Below, piece after piece: positions 15,729-24,299 of a DNA stretch of 46,484 nt. Numbering within the stretch: the first letter of the stretch is position 1; the number at the start of each line of letters is the position of its first letter. The translations under genes were made by a program, and so were the position numbers. This stretch comes from an uncultured Clostridium sp. GTDB lineage: Bacteria; Bacillota; Clostridia; Lachnospirales; Lachnospiraceae. Location of the stretch: contig CABVBU010000025.1 of assembly GCA_902496665.1 (NCBI GenBank), positions 1 through 46,484 on the forward strand, written 5' to 3'. Under the pieces are notes generated by a model that was given only the letters and a program-made list of their open reading frames with translations, was not told the origin of the DNA and ran no database searches.

Positions 15729-16313
15729 TTAGTCCTGTTCGCGGAATTTTACAGTGCCGGCAGCCGGGTCCATGGATTCAACGATGGCTAAGGACTCTAA
15801 GTGGTAGCCAAGATTTCTGATGACCTGTCCGCCGATCTGGAATCCTTTTTCTACCGCGATGCCGATTCCTTCAACTGTAGCGCCCGCCTCATGGACAATG
15901 GAGATCAGTCCCTGAAGGGCATAACCGTTCGCGAGGAAGTCATCGATAATTAAAACATGGTCATCCGGGGAAAGGAATTTCTTGGAAACGATGACCTGAT
16001 TTTTACATTTATGGGTGAAAGATTCTACCTCAGCAACATACATTTCGCCGTCAAGGTTTACGCTCTGGGATTTCTTAGCGAAAACGACCGGCACATGGAA
16101 ATGCATTGCTGCGATACAGGCAATACCAATACCGGATGCCTCGATGGTCAGGATCTTGTTGATATTTTCATTGGCAAAACGGCGCTTGAACTCCGCTCCC
16201 ATCTCGTCAAAAAGTTCGATATCCATCTGATGGTTTAAAAAACTGTCAACCTTTAATACGTTACCCTCTTTTACCACACCGTCTTTTGCAATGCGTTCTT
16301 CTAAAAAGTTCAT
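15729..16313 (-). CDS. xpt: Xanthine phosphoribosyltransferase
   Basis: This 194-residue enzyme salvages xanthine by joining it to PRPP to form XMP. The PRPP-binding loop is VLIIDDFLANGYAL, and the N-terminal MNFLEERIAKDGVVKEGNVLKVDSFLNHQMD is highly typical of Xpt. Length matches the family. GGAGG stands seven bases before the ATG on the - strand. In Bacillus the gene follows a purine riboswitch, but here the leader from the promoter to the start is only about 45 nt, too short for one. Confidence 0.95.
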   Translation of the reverse strand: MNFLEERIAKDGVVKEGNVLKVDSFLNHQMDIELFDEMGAEFKRRFANENINKILTIEASGIGIACIAAMHFHVPVVFAKKSQSVNLDGEMYVAEVESFTHKCKNQVIVSKKFLSPDDHVLIIDDFLANGYALQGLISIVHEAGATVEGIGIAVEKGFQIGGQVIRNLGYHLESLAIVESMDPAAGTVKFREQD

Positions 16314-16362
16314 GTTCTATCCTCCGTCAAATTCCTCTTTGGGTGTATCTGTATTGTAACCA

Positions 16363-16391
16363 ATTATAGCAATATTGGGGGGAGATTACAA
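16363..16391 (-). promoter_or_regulatory. Promoter for xpt
   Basis: On the - strand, TTGTAA (16386-16391), a 17-bp spacer and a perfect TATAAT (16363-16368). It diverges from the recQ promoter, with the two -35 boxes only 14 bp apart. Confidence 0.8.
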
Positions 16392-16408
16392 GATGAAAAC
16401 ACATCTTG
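16389..16408. promoter_or_regulatory. Inverted repeat overlapping both -35 boxes of xpt and recQ
   Basis: CAAGATG (16389-16395) and CATCTTG (16402-16408) are exact reverse complements, six bases apart, lying on the -35 boxes of both divergent promoters. A protein bound here would block both genes. The repeat is seen; the operator role is inference. Confidence 0.5.
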
Positions 16409-16434
16409 CAGACGGGTACGGGAAGTGGTAAGAT
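16406..16434 (+). promoter_or_regulatory. Promoter for recQ
   Basis: TTGCAG (16406-16411), a 17-bp spacer and TAAGAT (16429-16434). RNA would start near 16441, which rules out the in-frame GTG at 16425 and supports the ATG at 16473. Confidence 0.6.
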
Positions 16435-16472
16435 GGAACAACTACGATTTTACGAAGAGGTACGGAGATTAT

Positions 16473-18332
16473 ATGAATAAATACGAAGTATTAAAACAGT
16501 ATTTCGGTTACGACACGTTCCGGGACGGACAGGAAAAGATGATCGACGCGATCACCTCCGGCAGGGACGTACTTGGAATCATGCCGACGGGTGCGGGAAA
16601 GTCGCTCTGTTACCAGATCCCGGCGTTGATGGCAGGGGAGAACGGGGGAATTACGCTTGTGATCTCACCATTAATTTCCTTAATGAAGGACCAGGTCAGC
16701 GCGCTGAACCAGGCGGGAGTCCATGCGGCCTATTTAAACAGTTCCCTGACGCCAGGGCAGTATTATAAAGCGCTGGGATATGCCCGCGAGGGCCGATATC
16801 CGATCATCTACGTCGCGCCGGAGCGCCTTCTGACACCGGAATTTCTCGATTTTGCCGTCCATGCGAAGATTGCTATGGTGGCGGTGGACGAGGCACACTG
16901 TGTCTCCCAGTGGGGACAGGATTTCAGACCCGGTTACCTAAAAATAGAAGAATTTTTATGTACACTTCCGAAACGTCCGGTAGTCAGCGCCTTCACGGCA
17001 ACGGCGACGGCGGAGGTTCGGGATGATATTATCGATCTCCTGAAACTCCAGGATCCGGTGGTGACGACAACAGGATTCGACCGTCCAAACCTCTATTTCG
17101 AGGTCCAGAGCCCGAAGGAGAAGTATGCGGCGGTAAAGACATATATCGAAGAACACGCCGGTCAGTGCGGCATCGTTTACTGCCTGACGAGAAAACTTGT
17201 GGAGGAGGTGACGGAGAAGCTGATGAAGGACGGCTTTTCCGTGACGAGATACCACGCGGGACTTTCCGACAGCGAGAGAAAACAGAATCAGGAGGATTTC
17301 ATCTTCGACCGGGCGCAGATCATGGTGGCGACCAATGCCTTCGGCATGGGAATTGACAAGTCGAACGTCCGCTTTGTGATCCACTACAATATGCCGAAGA
17401 ACATGGAGAGCTATTATCAGGAAGCCGGCCGCGCAGGGCGTGACGGGGAAATGGCGGACTGCCTGCTGCTCTACGGCGGCCGTGATGTGGTGACAAACCA
17501 GATGTTTATCGACAACAACCGGGACAACGAGGAATTGGACGATGTGACGAGACAGATCGTCTCGGAGCGGGATCGGGAACGTTTAAAAAAGATGACATTT
17601 TACTGCTTCACAAACGACTGTCTGCGGGAATATATTCTCCGGTATTTCGGGGAGTATGGAAGCGGATACTGCGGAAACTGTTCCAACTGCAAGACACAGT
17701 TTGAGGAGATGGATGTGACGGAGATTGCGAAGGCTATCGTGGGCTGCGTCGCAGAGTGCCGGGAGCGGTATGGAACCACGGTGATCCTGGATACCGTCCA
17801 CGGGGCAGCGACGGTGAAGATCCGAAACTATCACATGGATGAGAATTCCCATTACGGAGAGTTATCGAAGGTTCCTACATACAGACTGCGCCAGATCTTA
17901 AATTTCCTCCAGATGAAAGAATATCTTGTGGTGACCTCTGACGAATACGCCATCGTAAAACTCGGAAAGAAGGCGGCGGCCCTCTTAAACAGTGATGATG
18001 AGAAAGTCACGATGAAGCTCCCGAAGGAGCAGGAGAGAGTGAAGACCGGGAAGACTTCCGGTGCGAAGAAGACAAAGATGACGGCCGGAAGCGAGAACTT
18101 CACGGAGAAGGAGACGACGCTTTTCGACCTCTTAAAGGAACTTCGCAGGGAGATTGCAAAGGAAGAAAAAGTCCCGCCCTACATCGTATTCTCCGACAAG
18201 ACGCTGGTACATATGTGCCTTATAAAACCGAAAAATAAGGGGGAAATGCTGAAGGTTTCCGGCGTCGGAGAGTTTAAGTTTGAGAAGTACGGGGAGAGGT
18301 TCCTGGATAAAATCAGGGATTCTTTGAGTTAA
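16473..18332 (+). CDS. recQ: ATP-dependent DNA helicase RecQ
   Basis: This 619-residue 3'-5' helicase works in recombination repair and replication restart. Walker A is TGAGKS (39-44), the DEAH box is at 139-142 (VAVDEAHCVSQWGQDFRPGY), and helicase motif VI is YYQEAGRAGRDG. The RQC zinc-binding cysteines follow (CFTNDC...YCGNCSNC), then a winged helix, and an HRDC domain occupies the last 80 residues. A Lys/Thr-rich linker (about 520-540) precedes HRDC. CGGAG sets the ATG at 16473, supported by the promoter position. Length is usual for full RecQ. Confidence 0.94.
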   Translation: MNKYEVLKQYFGYDTFRDGQEKMIDAITSGRDVLGIMPTGAGKSLCYQIPALMAGENGGITLVISPLISLMKDQVSALNQAGVHAAYLNSSLTPGQYYKALGYAREGRYPIIYVAPERLLTPEFLDFAVHAKIAMVAVDEAHCVSQWGQDFRPGYLKIEEFLCTLPKRPVVSAFTATATAEVRDDIIDLLKLQDPVVTTTGFDRPNLYFEVQSPKEKYAAVKTYIEEHAGQCGIVYCLTRKLVEEVTEKLMKDGFSVTRYHAGLSDSERKQNQEDFIFDRAQIMVATNAFGMGIDKSNVRFVIHYNMPKNMESYYQEAGRAGRDGEMADCLLLYGGRDVVTNQMFIDNNRDNEELDDVTRQIVSERDRERLKKMTFYCFTNDCLREYILRYFGEYGSGYCGNCSNCKTQFEEMDVTEIAKAIVGCVAECRERYGTTVILDTVHGAATVKIRNYHMDENSHYGELSKVPTYRLRQILNFLQMKEYLVVTSDEYAIVKLGKKAAALLNSDDEKVTMKLPKEQERVKTGKTSGAKKTKMTAGSENFTEKETTLFDLLKELRREIAKEEKVPPYIVFSDKTLVHMCLIKPKNKGEMLKVSGVGEFKFEKYGERFLDKIRDSLS

Positions 18333-18381
18333 GAATTACAAATTAATGTGCTTTTTGCATAGATAAAAACGGGAAAGCGAC

Positions 18382-18457
18382 TTGACGGATCACAGAAACG
18401 GGTGTATGATAAGGACAGTTTCACTTACATGCGTTAAAGCGTAACGCGACAACGCAT
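18382..18457 (+). promoter_or_regulatory. Promoter and hairpin leader of the ABC importer operon
   Basis: TTGACG (18382-18387), 17 bp, TATGAT (18405-18410) is the promoter. In the leader, ATGCGTT (18429-18435) pairs exactly with AACGCAT (18451-18457), while GCGTT (18431-18435) could instead pair with the internal AACGC (18443-18447). The competing stems suggest a switch or RNA-stability element. No T-box or terminator T-run is present. Confidence 0.55.
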
Positions 18458-18526
18458 TTAAAAACGGGATCTCGCATGAAGGGAAGGATTCCGAAAAAAA
18501 GAAAAATCTGAGGGGAGATCGATATT

Positions 18527-19564
18527 ATGAAAAAAGTAACAGCATTTGCAATGGCAGCCGTTGTTGCGGCTTCCGCACTGACAGGCTGTGGATCCAGCTC
18601 CACAGCAGAGACAACAGCAGCAGCCACAGAGGCCAAAACAGAGGCTGCGGCAGCAGATTCCACTGAGGCGGCAAAAGAGGACGGCAAGACTTATAACGTA
18701 GGTATCTGCCAGTTAGTCCAGCACCCGGCTCTTGACGCAGCGACAGAAGGTTTTGAGGCTGCATTAAAAGATAAACTCGGTGACAATGTTAAATTTGATC
18801 TTCAGAACGCATCCGGCGATTCCGCGACATGCGCAACGATCATCAACCAGTTCGTATCCAACGATGTAGACCTGATCCTTGCAAACGCGACTGCAGCTCT
18901 TCAGGCAGCAGCGGCAGGAACCAGCGAGATCCCGATCCTCGGAACCTCCATCACAGACTACGCGACTGCTCTTGACATCGATAATTGGACCGGTACGACA
19001 GGTCTTAATATTTCCGGAACTTCCGATCTCGCTCCGCTTGACCAGCAGGCAGCGATGCTCAACGAACTGTTCCCGGACGCAAAGAATGTCGGCTTATTAT
19101 ACTGCTCCGCAGAGCCGAACTCCAAATATCAGGCAACAACCGTAAAAGGATATCTGGAGGAGCTTGGATATACCTGTAAGGAATACACCTTCGCGGACTC
19201 CAACGACATCGCTTCCGTAACAACAACAGCGGCGGGAGAGAACGATGTTCTCTATGTCCCGACTGACAACACGGCTGCTTCCAATGCAGAAATCATAAAC
19301 AATATCTGCCTTCCGGCGAAAGTTCCGGTGATTGCAGGTGAAGAGGGAATCTGCTCCGGATGCGGTGTTGCAACTCTTTCCATCGACTACTATGATATCG
19401 GATACAAAGCTGGAGAAATGGGCGCAGAGATCCTGATGGACGGCAAGGACGTAAAGGAAATGCCGATTGAGTTTGCACCGGAGGTAACTAAGAAATACAA
19501 TAAGGCAAACTGCGAGGCACTTGGAATCACAGTTCCGGATGACTACGTTGCAATCGAAGAATAA
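18527..19564 (+). CDS. ABC importer substrate-binding lipoprotein (PF04392 type)
   Basis: This 345-residue lipoprotein has signal peptide MKKVTAFAMAAVVAASALTGC (lipobox LTGC, Cys21), an Ala/Thr-rich linker to about residue 52, and an ABC_sub_bind (PF04392) periplasmic-binding fold starting YNVGICQLVQHPALDAATEGF. Members include TrpX-type tryptophan and other aromatic amino acid binding proteins, so an amino acid substrate is a fair but unproven guess. AGGGGAG precedes the ATG. It heads a three-gene operon with permease and ATPase. A hairpin in the gap after it (19590-19624) may keep its level above the downstream genes. Confidence 0.88.
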   Translation: MKKVTAFAMAAVVAASALTGCGSSSTAETTAAATEAKTEAAAADSTEAAKEDGKTYNVGICQLVQHPALDAATEGFEAALKDKLGDNVKFDLQNASGDSATCATIINQFVSNDVDLILANATAALQAAAAGTSEIPILGTSITDYATALDIDNWTGTTGLNISGTSDLAPLDQQAAMLNELFPDAKNVGLLYCSAEPNSKYQATTVKGYLEELGYTCKEYTFADSNDIASVTTTAAGENDVLYVPTDNTAASNAEIINNICLPAKVPVIAGEEGICSGCGVATLSIDYYDIGYKAGEMGAEILMDGKDVKEMPIEFAPEVTKKYNKANCEALGITVPDDYVAIEE

Positions 19565-19589
19565 TAACGACTGAAAATTATGAGGACAT

Positions 19590-19627
19590 CAGGGTGGCAA
19601 ACAGCAAAAACTTTTGTCACCCTGTTT
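19590..19627 (+). terminator. Intercistronic hairpin, likely partial terminator
   Basis: CAGGGTG (19590-19596) pairs with CACCCTG (19618-19624), followed by TTTG. GCAAAC just inside can also pair with the GTTTGC overlapping the right end. The weak T-run suggests partial termination or mRNA protection between the binding-protein gene and the permease gene. Confidence 0.6.
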
Positions 19628-19656
19628 GCTATCATCAGCCATAGGAGGAAAGAAAC

Positions 19657-20586
19657 GTGAATTTTGTGACACTGTTCAACGCACTGCCGGGTGCCTGCGC
19701 ACAGGGACTCATCTGGGGCATCATGGCGATCGGCGTTTATATTACATACAAGATCCTTGATCTTGCGGACCTTACCGTGGACGGAACCATGTGTACGGGT
19801 GGTGCTGTCTGTATCATTTTTATGTTAAACGGACATTCCGTGGGAGTATCCCTGTTTGCGGCGTTTATCGCGGGAATGATCGCGGGCCTTGTGACCGGAA
19901 TCTTTCACACGGCGATGGGAATCCCGGCGATCCTTGCGGGAATCCTGACCCAGCTTGGTCTCTACTCCATCAACCTCCGGATTATGGGCGGTAAGGCAAA
20001 TCAGGCCATCAGCGTGGACAAGTATGATCTTCTGGTGTCTCTTCGTTATGTAAAGGGAGTTGCTTTTTATAAGAACACGATCTTTGTGGCTGCACTGATC
20101 ATTGTGATCCTGATTGCGATCCTCTACTGGTTCTTCGGAACAGAGATCGGATGCTCCATCCGTGCCACAGGCTCCAACCAGAACATGTCACGTGCCCAGG
20201 GCATCAATACTGATTTCACAAAGATCTTAGGTCTTATGATCTCCAACGGGATCGTTGCCTTTGCGAGCGGCTTATACGCCCAGTATCAGGGCTTTGCGGA
20301 TGTCAACGCAGGCCGCGGTGCCATCGTGATCGGTCTTGCAGCCGTTATCATCGGTGAGGTCGTATTCGGAAAGATCAGCCAGAACTTCGGCTTCAAGCTG
20401 TTCTCCGTTGCTTTCGGTGCGATCATTTACTACCTGGTCCTTCAGGTTGTACTCTGGATGGGATTAAATTCCAACGATTTAAAACTCCTGTCTGCCCTTG
20501 TCGTTGCGGTATTCCTTGCGATCCCGTACATGAAAGGCAAATATTTCTCTAAACCGGTAAAAAGAGGAGGTGCACCTCGTGCTTGA
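19657..20586 (+). CDS. ABC importer permease (BPD_transp_2 type)
   Basis: This 309-residue membrane protein belongs to the branched-chain amino acid/ribose permease family (PF02653). About eight helices are visible, with the conserved cytoplasmic motif IRATGSNQNMSRAQGIN, which contacts the ATPase. It pairs with PF04392-type binding proteins in known tryptophan-type importers. The start is GTG at 19657, seven bases after AGGAGG; the protein begins MNFVTLFNALPGACAQGLIWGIMA, as in relatives. It overlaps the ATPase start by 8 bases. Confidence 0.9.
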   Translation: MNFVTLFNALPGACAQGLIWGIMAIGVYITYKILDLADLTVDGTMCTGGAVCIIFMLNGHSVGVSLFAAFIAGMIAGLVTGIFHTAMGIPAILAGILTQLGLYSINLRIMGGKANQAISVDKYDLLVSLRYVKGVAFYKNTIFVAALIIVILIAILYWFFGTEIGCSIRATGSNQNMSRAQGINTDFTKILGLMISNGIVAFASGLYAQYQGFADVNAGRGAIVIGLAAVIIGEVVFGKISQNFGFKLFSVAFGAIIYYLVLQVVLWMGLNSNDLKLLSALVVAVFLAIPYMKGKYFSKPVKRGGAPRA

Positions 20587-21373
20587 TCTTCACAATATTT
20601 ATAAAACCTTCAACGCGGGAACCGTCAATGAAAAGACAGCGTTAAACGGATTAAATCTTCATTTAAACGAAGGCGATTTTGTCACCGTCATCGGTGGAAA
20701 CGGAGCCGGAAAATCTACCATGTTAAATGCGGTGGCAGGAACGTGGTTTGTGGATGAGGGAAAGATCACCATCGATGATATCGATGTGACAAAGCTCCCG
20801 GAGCACAAGCGTGCGAAGTATCTCGGACGCGTATTCCAGGATCCGATGACAGGAACGGCTGCCACCATGCAGATCGAGGAGAACATGGCGTTGGCGGCGA
20901 GAAGAGGAATGACACGTTCCCTGAAAGCCGGGATCACCGCAAAAGAGCGTGAGTTCTATAGGGAGCAGTTAAAGATTTTAGGCCTTGGCCTTGAGGACCG
21001 CCTCACATCAAAAGTAGGCCTTCTCTCCGGCGGACAGAGACAGGCACTGACCCTTCTCATGGCAACCTTAAAGAAGCCGAGACTTCTTCTTTTAGACGAG
21101 CACACGGCAGCCCTTGACCCAAAGACGGCGGCGAAGGTTCTCGAGACAACCGATAAGATCGTAAACAGTGAGCATCTGACAACACTCATGATCACCCATA
21201 ATATGCGCGATGCGATCGCCCACGGAAACCGTCTGATCATGATGAACGCGGGTCATGTGATCTATGATGTGGCCGGAGAGGAGAAGAAACACCTGACAGT
21301 TCAGGATCTTCTCGCGAAGTTTGAGGAAGCTGCAGGCGGCGAACTTGCGAATGACCGTATGATCCTGTCATAG
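20579..21373 (+). CDS. ABC importer ATP-binding protein
   Basis: This 264-residue ATPase energises the importer encoded just upstream. Walker A is GGNGAGKST, the signature is LSGGQRQALTLLMA and Walker B is LLLLDEHTAALDP; the histidine in DEHTAALD is common in this subfamily. I place the start at GTG 20579, eight bases after AGGAGG (20565-20570), rather than GTG 20570, which lies in the ribosome-binding site itself. The operon ends at the terminator at 21416. Confidence 0.91.
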   Translation: MLDLHNIYKTFNAGTVNEKTALNGLNLHLNEGDFVTVIGGNGAGKSTMLNAVAGTWFVDEGKITIDDIDVTKLPEHKRAKYLGRVFQDPMTGTAATMQIEENMALAARRGMTRSLKAGITAKEREFYREQLKILGLGLEDRLTSKVGLLSGGQRQALTLLMATLKKPRLLLLDEHTAALDPKTAAKVLETTDKIVNSEHLTTLMITHNMRDAIAHGNRLIMMNAGHVIYDVAGEEKKHLTVQDLLAKFEEAAGGELANDRMILS

Positions 21374-21415
21374 GGATTCATATATATAGAAGAAACAGGT
21401 CGAAAAGTAGATAAA

Positions 21416-21463
21416 CGGCAGCGGATATCTGTAAGCAGATTACAGAGTTTGCTGCCGCTTTTT
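21416..21463 (+). terminator. Terminator of the ABC importer operon
   Basis: CGGCAGC (21416-21422) pairs with GCTGCCG (21451-21457). Inside is a second stem, CTGTAA-GCAGA-TTACAG. CTTTTT follows. Confidence 0.8.
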
Positions 21464-21464
21464 A

Positions 21465-21493
21465 TTGCTTTTTTGTGCATCCCGTTGTATAAA
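21465..21493 (+). promoter_or_regulatory. Promoter for the YbaK-family gene
   Basis: TTGCTT (21465-21470), 17 bp, TATAAA (21488-21493), immediately after the preceding terminator. The predicted leader is about 80 nt. Confidence 0.5.
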
Positions 21494-21577
21494 AGAGATG
21501 CAGCAAAAAAAGGTATAAATACCGGCCTGCGGCCAGATGCGGCGCAGGGAAAGGGCTGTGTTCAGGAGGAAATAATT

Positions 21578-22078
21578 ATGAGCAGATCTGCAAAAAATGA
21601 TAAAACAAAGACAAATGTAATGCGGCTTTTAGATGCCGCGAAAATCCCTTACGAGGCTAAGGAGTATCCGGTGGACGAGCATGATCTCTCCGGAAGTCAT
21701 GCGGCGGACATGCTGGGCGTGGACCATGGAAGCGTGTTTAAGACTCTTGTACTGAAGGGGGAACGCACCGGGTTTCTCGTCTGCTGTATCCCTGTGGACG
21801 GTGAAGTGGATTTAAAAAAGGCGGCGAAAGCGGCGGGAGATAAGAAGGTGGAGATGCTTCCGATGAAGGATCTTTTAGCCACAACAGGGTACATCCGCGG
21901 CGGCTGTTCTCCTATCGGAATGAAGAAAAAGTTCCCGACTTTTATTGATGAGGCGGCGTTAAAATACGAAACGATCGCTGTCAGCGCGGGCCAGAGGGGA
22001 TTTCAGGTACTGCTTTCCCCACAGGCTCTTGCAGACTATGTGGGAGCAAAACTGCTGGATTTGCAGCAAAATGGTTGA
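21578..22078 (+). CDS. ybaK: YbaK/EbsC-family Cys-tRNA(Pro)/Cys-tRNA(Cys) deacylase
   Basis: This 166-residue protein hydrolyses mischarged aminoacyl-tRNA, typically Cys-tRNA(Pro). Family motifs are clear: YPVDEHDLSGSHAADMLGV, the catalytic lysine in VFKTLVLKG, and RGGCSPIGMKK, the glycine-rich loop that distinguishes the YbaK type. CAGGAGGA before the ATG at 21578 sets the start; a longer in-frame start would lie in the upstream terminator region. The gene is monocistronic. Confidence 0.92.
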   Translation: MSRSAKNDKTKTNVMRLLDAAKIPYEAKEYPVDEHDLSGSHAADMLGVDHGSVFKTLVLKGERTGFLVCCIPVDGEVDLKKAAKAAGDKKVEMLPMKDLLATTGYIRGGCSPIGMKKKFPTFIDEAALKYETIAVSAGQRGFQVLLSPQALADYVGAKLLDLQQNG

Positions 22079-22220
22079 CATAAATGAAAAAGTTATCGGA
22101 AACCACCTGAAAGTGGGGGATCAATATTTAACAAAATTGTAATATTTGCAATATTTTATACTTGCCAATACCACCAAAAATTCAGGTTTTATGCGGATGA
22201 TATTTGGAAAAGATATTAAA

Positions 22221-22267
22221 AAAATGTAACAAACTTTAAAAAATGGGCTGTAAAATGTAACAAACTT
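22221..22267. repeat. Two identical 16-bp direct repeats upstream of the cell-wall hydrolase promoter
   Basis: AAAATGTAACAAACTT is present at 22221-22236 and 22252-22267, 31 bp apart start to start, about three helical turns. The second copy ends 12 bp before the -35 box. TGTAAC-type cores recall WalR half-sites (TGTWAH), and cell-wall hydrolases are known WalRK targets, but the standard 5-bp-spaced pair is not formed. The rest of the 299-base gap before the gene is AT-rich with no gene. Confidence 0.6.
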
Positions 22268-22279
22268 GAGTATGGCTTA

Positions 22280-22309
22280 TTGACATCCGACCCCTCATTC
22301 TCCTATAAT
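22280..22309 (+). promoter_or_regulatory. Sigma-A promoter for the SleB-like hydrolase
   Basis: Perfect TTGACA (22280-22285) and perfect TATAAT (22304-22309) with an 18-bp spacer. This vegetative promoter suggests the hydrolase is not limited to sporulation. Confidence 0.85.
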
Positions 22310-22377
22310 CACAGACACCGGCCGGAAAACGGTCGGAATGAACAACCGGCGACAGGACGGAGAAAGAGGGTATTCAA

Positions 22378-23319
22378 ATGAATCCATGGAACTCATTTCT
22401 TCAGACAGTCTTTCAGTTTGTGAAATCACTCTTCACCGGTGTGACAAAGAAGATGCACCGGAATGCGGCAATTCTCACGATGGGCGCAACACTGATCGCA
22501 GTGATTCCATTTACAGCGGTGGACTTTCAGGGCGGAGGCAAAAACGCGATCGTAGCGTTTGCAGAGACGCAGGGAGGTTCGGATGAAGACAGTCTGGAGG
22601 AGACAGAAGATACTGCTCTTCCGGAAACAGACGGAAATGTTTTAGAGGATGAGACGACGGCGGATGAGACATCATCCGCGGAGACGGAAGCAGATATCGA
22701 GAAGGAAACTGAAAATACAGAGACGAATGATAAGAACAGCGCCGAGGACGCAGGTACTTCGGAAAAAGCAGGCGAGAGCAATGGGGCTCAGGATGAGTCT
22801 GCAGGAGCGGAAGCAGAAACTGCGGGAAACGCAGAGGCCGGAGCTGTGCAGGTTGAGCCGGAAGCGGAAGAGTCACCTGTGACAGAGGTACAGGCGAAAG
22901 CGGAAGAGACTGCAGCGGAGGAACCTGCAAGGGAAGTTTTCACCAGTTACACTGACAGCGACTACGATGTTCTTCTACGGATCGTGCAGGCGGAAGCCGG
23001 AAACTGTGACATGGAAGGTCGTGTCATGGTGGCGAACGTGATCTTAAACCGTGTGGAGAATGACGCATTCCCAAACACGATCACGAAAGTTGTCTACCAG
23101 AAACACCAGTTTTCACCGGTGTCCAACGGCTCCATCAAGAGATGCAGGGTCACAGCCGAGACGGTGGAGGCCGTAGATCGGGCGCTCTCAGGTGAAGACC
23201 TGACGGATGGTGCCCTGTATTTTATGAACCGGTACGCGTCATCAAAAAAGAACGCGAGCTGGTTTGACAGACATCTGGAATTCCTGTTTAAACATGGAAA
23301 TCACGAGTTTTTCCGGTAA
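22378..23319 (+). CDS. Membrane-anchored or secreted SleB-like cell-wall hydrolase
   Basis: This 313-residue protein has a basic, amphipathic N-terminus, a hydrophobic segment (about 30-50) that may be a signal or anchor, a long acidic Glu/Thr/Ala-rich linker (about 63-185), and a C-terminal Hydrolase_2 domain (about 195-313) of the SleB/CwlJ lytic transglycosylase family. The domain begins YDVLLRIVQAEAGNCDMEGRVMVANVILNR, with Glu206 in the AEAGN motif the likely catalytic acid. Spore-germination SleB proteins have a peptidoglycan-binding domain instead of the acidic linker, so a role in vegetative wall turnover is more likely. Two identical 16-bp repeats lie above its promoter. Confidence 0.86.
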   Translation: MNPWNSFLQTVFQFVKSLFTGVTKKMHRNAAILTMGATLIAVIPFTAVDFQGGGKNAIVAFAETQGGSDEDSLEETEDTALPETDGNVLEDETTADETSSAETEADIEKETENTETNDKNSAEDAGTSEKAGESNGAQDESAGAEAETAGNAEAGAVQVEPEAEESPVTEVQAKAEETAAEEPAREVFTSYTDSDYDVLLRIVQAEAGNCDMEGRVMVANVILNRVENDAFPNTITKVVYQKHQFSPVSNGSIKRCRVTAETVEAVDRALSGEDLTDGALYFMNRYASSKKNASWFDRHLEFLFKHGNHEFFR

Positions 23320-23385
23320 ACTCCGGGTCAGATAAAAAAGAATTAGGATAAAAAGGATAAGGGAAAGGCGGCATGTGCCAGAATC

Positions 23386-23421
23386 GTAAAAAAGCGGTTT
23401 TGGTGGGTGCCGCTTTTTTAC
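23386..23421. terminator. Terminator after the SleB-like hydrolase
   Basis: GTAAAAAAGCGG (23386-23397) is the exact reverse complement of CCGCTTTTTTAC (23410-23421). It can work in both directions. A GGCGGCA/TGCCGC pairing gives an alternative longer hairpin. Confidence 0.85.
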
Positions 23422-23536
23422 AGCTGTAGATCTGAAATAGAATACAGGTGATGGATTCTGTCGATTTGAAAACGAAAAGTCGATAGCCATGGAAAAATAG
23501 TGGACGTTGGCGGAAGGGCGGTACAGGATTTTATAA

Positions 23537-23565
23537 TTGACATTTAAATGGGGGCATGGGATAAT
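23537..23565 (+). promoter_or_regulatory. Promoter for the HAD phosphatase
   Basis: Perfect TTGACA (23537-23542), 17 bp, GATAAT (23560-23565). It overlaps the first in-frame ATG of the open frame, so that start cannot be used. Confidence 0.8.
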
Positions 23566-23605
23566 AAACCTCATGAAATTGGAAATACGTGAAAGAGGAA
23601 AAACG

Positions 23606-24268
23606 ATGAAGTTAAAAAGAGTATTTTTTGATCTTGACGGCACACTGACGGATTCCATGCCGGGGATCACGAAGGGCGTTCAGTATGCACTGAAGCATTA
23701 CGGCATCCATGTGGATGACCTTTCGGTCTTGAAACCGTTTGTGGGGCCGCCGCTCTCCGACAGCTTTAAGAGATATTATAATTTTTCGGACAAGGATGCA
23801 AATGATGCGATCTATGTGTTCCGGGAATACTACGATGTGAAAGGCTGGATGGATAATGCGCCGTTCGATGGCGTGGAGGATATGTTAAAGACCTTAAAGG
23901 AGGCTGGACTCGAACTCTATGTGGCAACATCGAAGCCGGAGAAGACCGCAAAGAAAGTCCTGGAATATTTCCACCTGACAGAGTATTTTAAATTCATCGG
24001 CGGCGCGTCCATGGATGAAAAGCGTGTGAATAAGGACGATGTGATCCGTTATGTCCTGGAAGAAAACGGCATCAGCGAGGAGGAGAAGCCTTCCGTGATC
24101 ATGGTGGGTGACCGGGAACATGATGTGAACGGTGCGAAGAAGACGGGACTTTCCGTGATCGGTGTGCTTTACGGATATGGAAGCCGGGAAGAACTCCAGA
24201 GCGCCGGGGCAGATTACCTCTGTGAGACACCGGAGGAGACAGTAAAGCTCTTAAAAGGTATGATGTAA
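23606..24268 (+). CDS. HAD-superfamily phosphatase (phosphoglycolate phosphatase-like)
   Basis: This 220-residue protein belongs to the HAD hydrolases of the PGP/Gph-like group. Motif I is FFDLDGTLTDS (nucleophile Asp9, acid Asp11), motif II is the threonine/serine in YVATSKPEKT, and motif IV is VIMVGDREHDVNGAKKTG. A helical cap sits between motifs I and II. The substrate is uncertain; relatives act on phosphoglycolate, pyrophosphate or nucleotides. The start at 23606 is supported by AGAGGA and by the promoter position. Confidence 0.88.
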   Translation: MKLKRVFFDLDGTLTDSMPGITKGVQYALKHYGIHVDDLSVLKPFVGPPLSDSFKRYYNFSDKDANDAIYVFREYYDVKGWMDNAPFDGVEDMLKTLKEAGLELYVATSKPEKTAKKVLEYFHLTEYFKFIGGASMDEKRVNKDDVIRYVLEENGISEEEKPSVIMVGDREHDVNGAKKTGLSVIGVLYGYGSREELQSAGADYLCETPEETVKLLKGMM

Positions 24269-24299
24269 AAAACGATCAGACGATATGATATTTGGGATA

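Noticed and set aside
16314..16362. Purine riboswitch before xpt
   Set aside because: The leader from promoter to start codon is only about 45 nt, too short for the three-way junction and expression platform.
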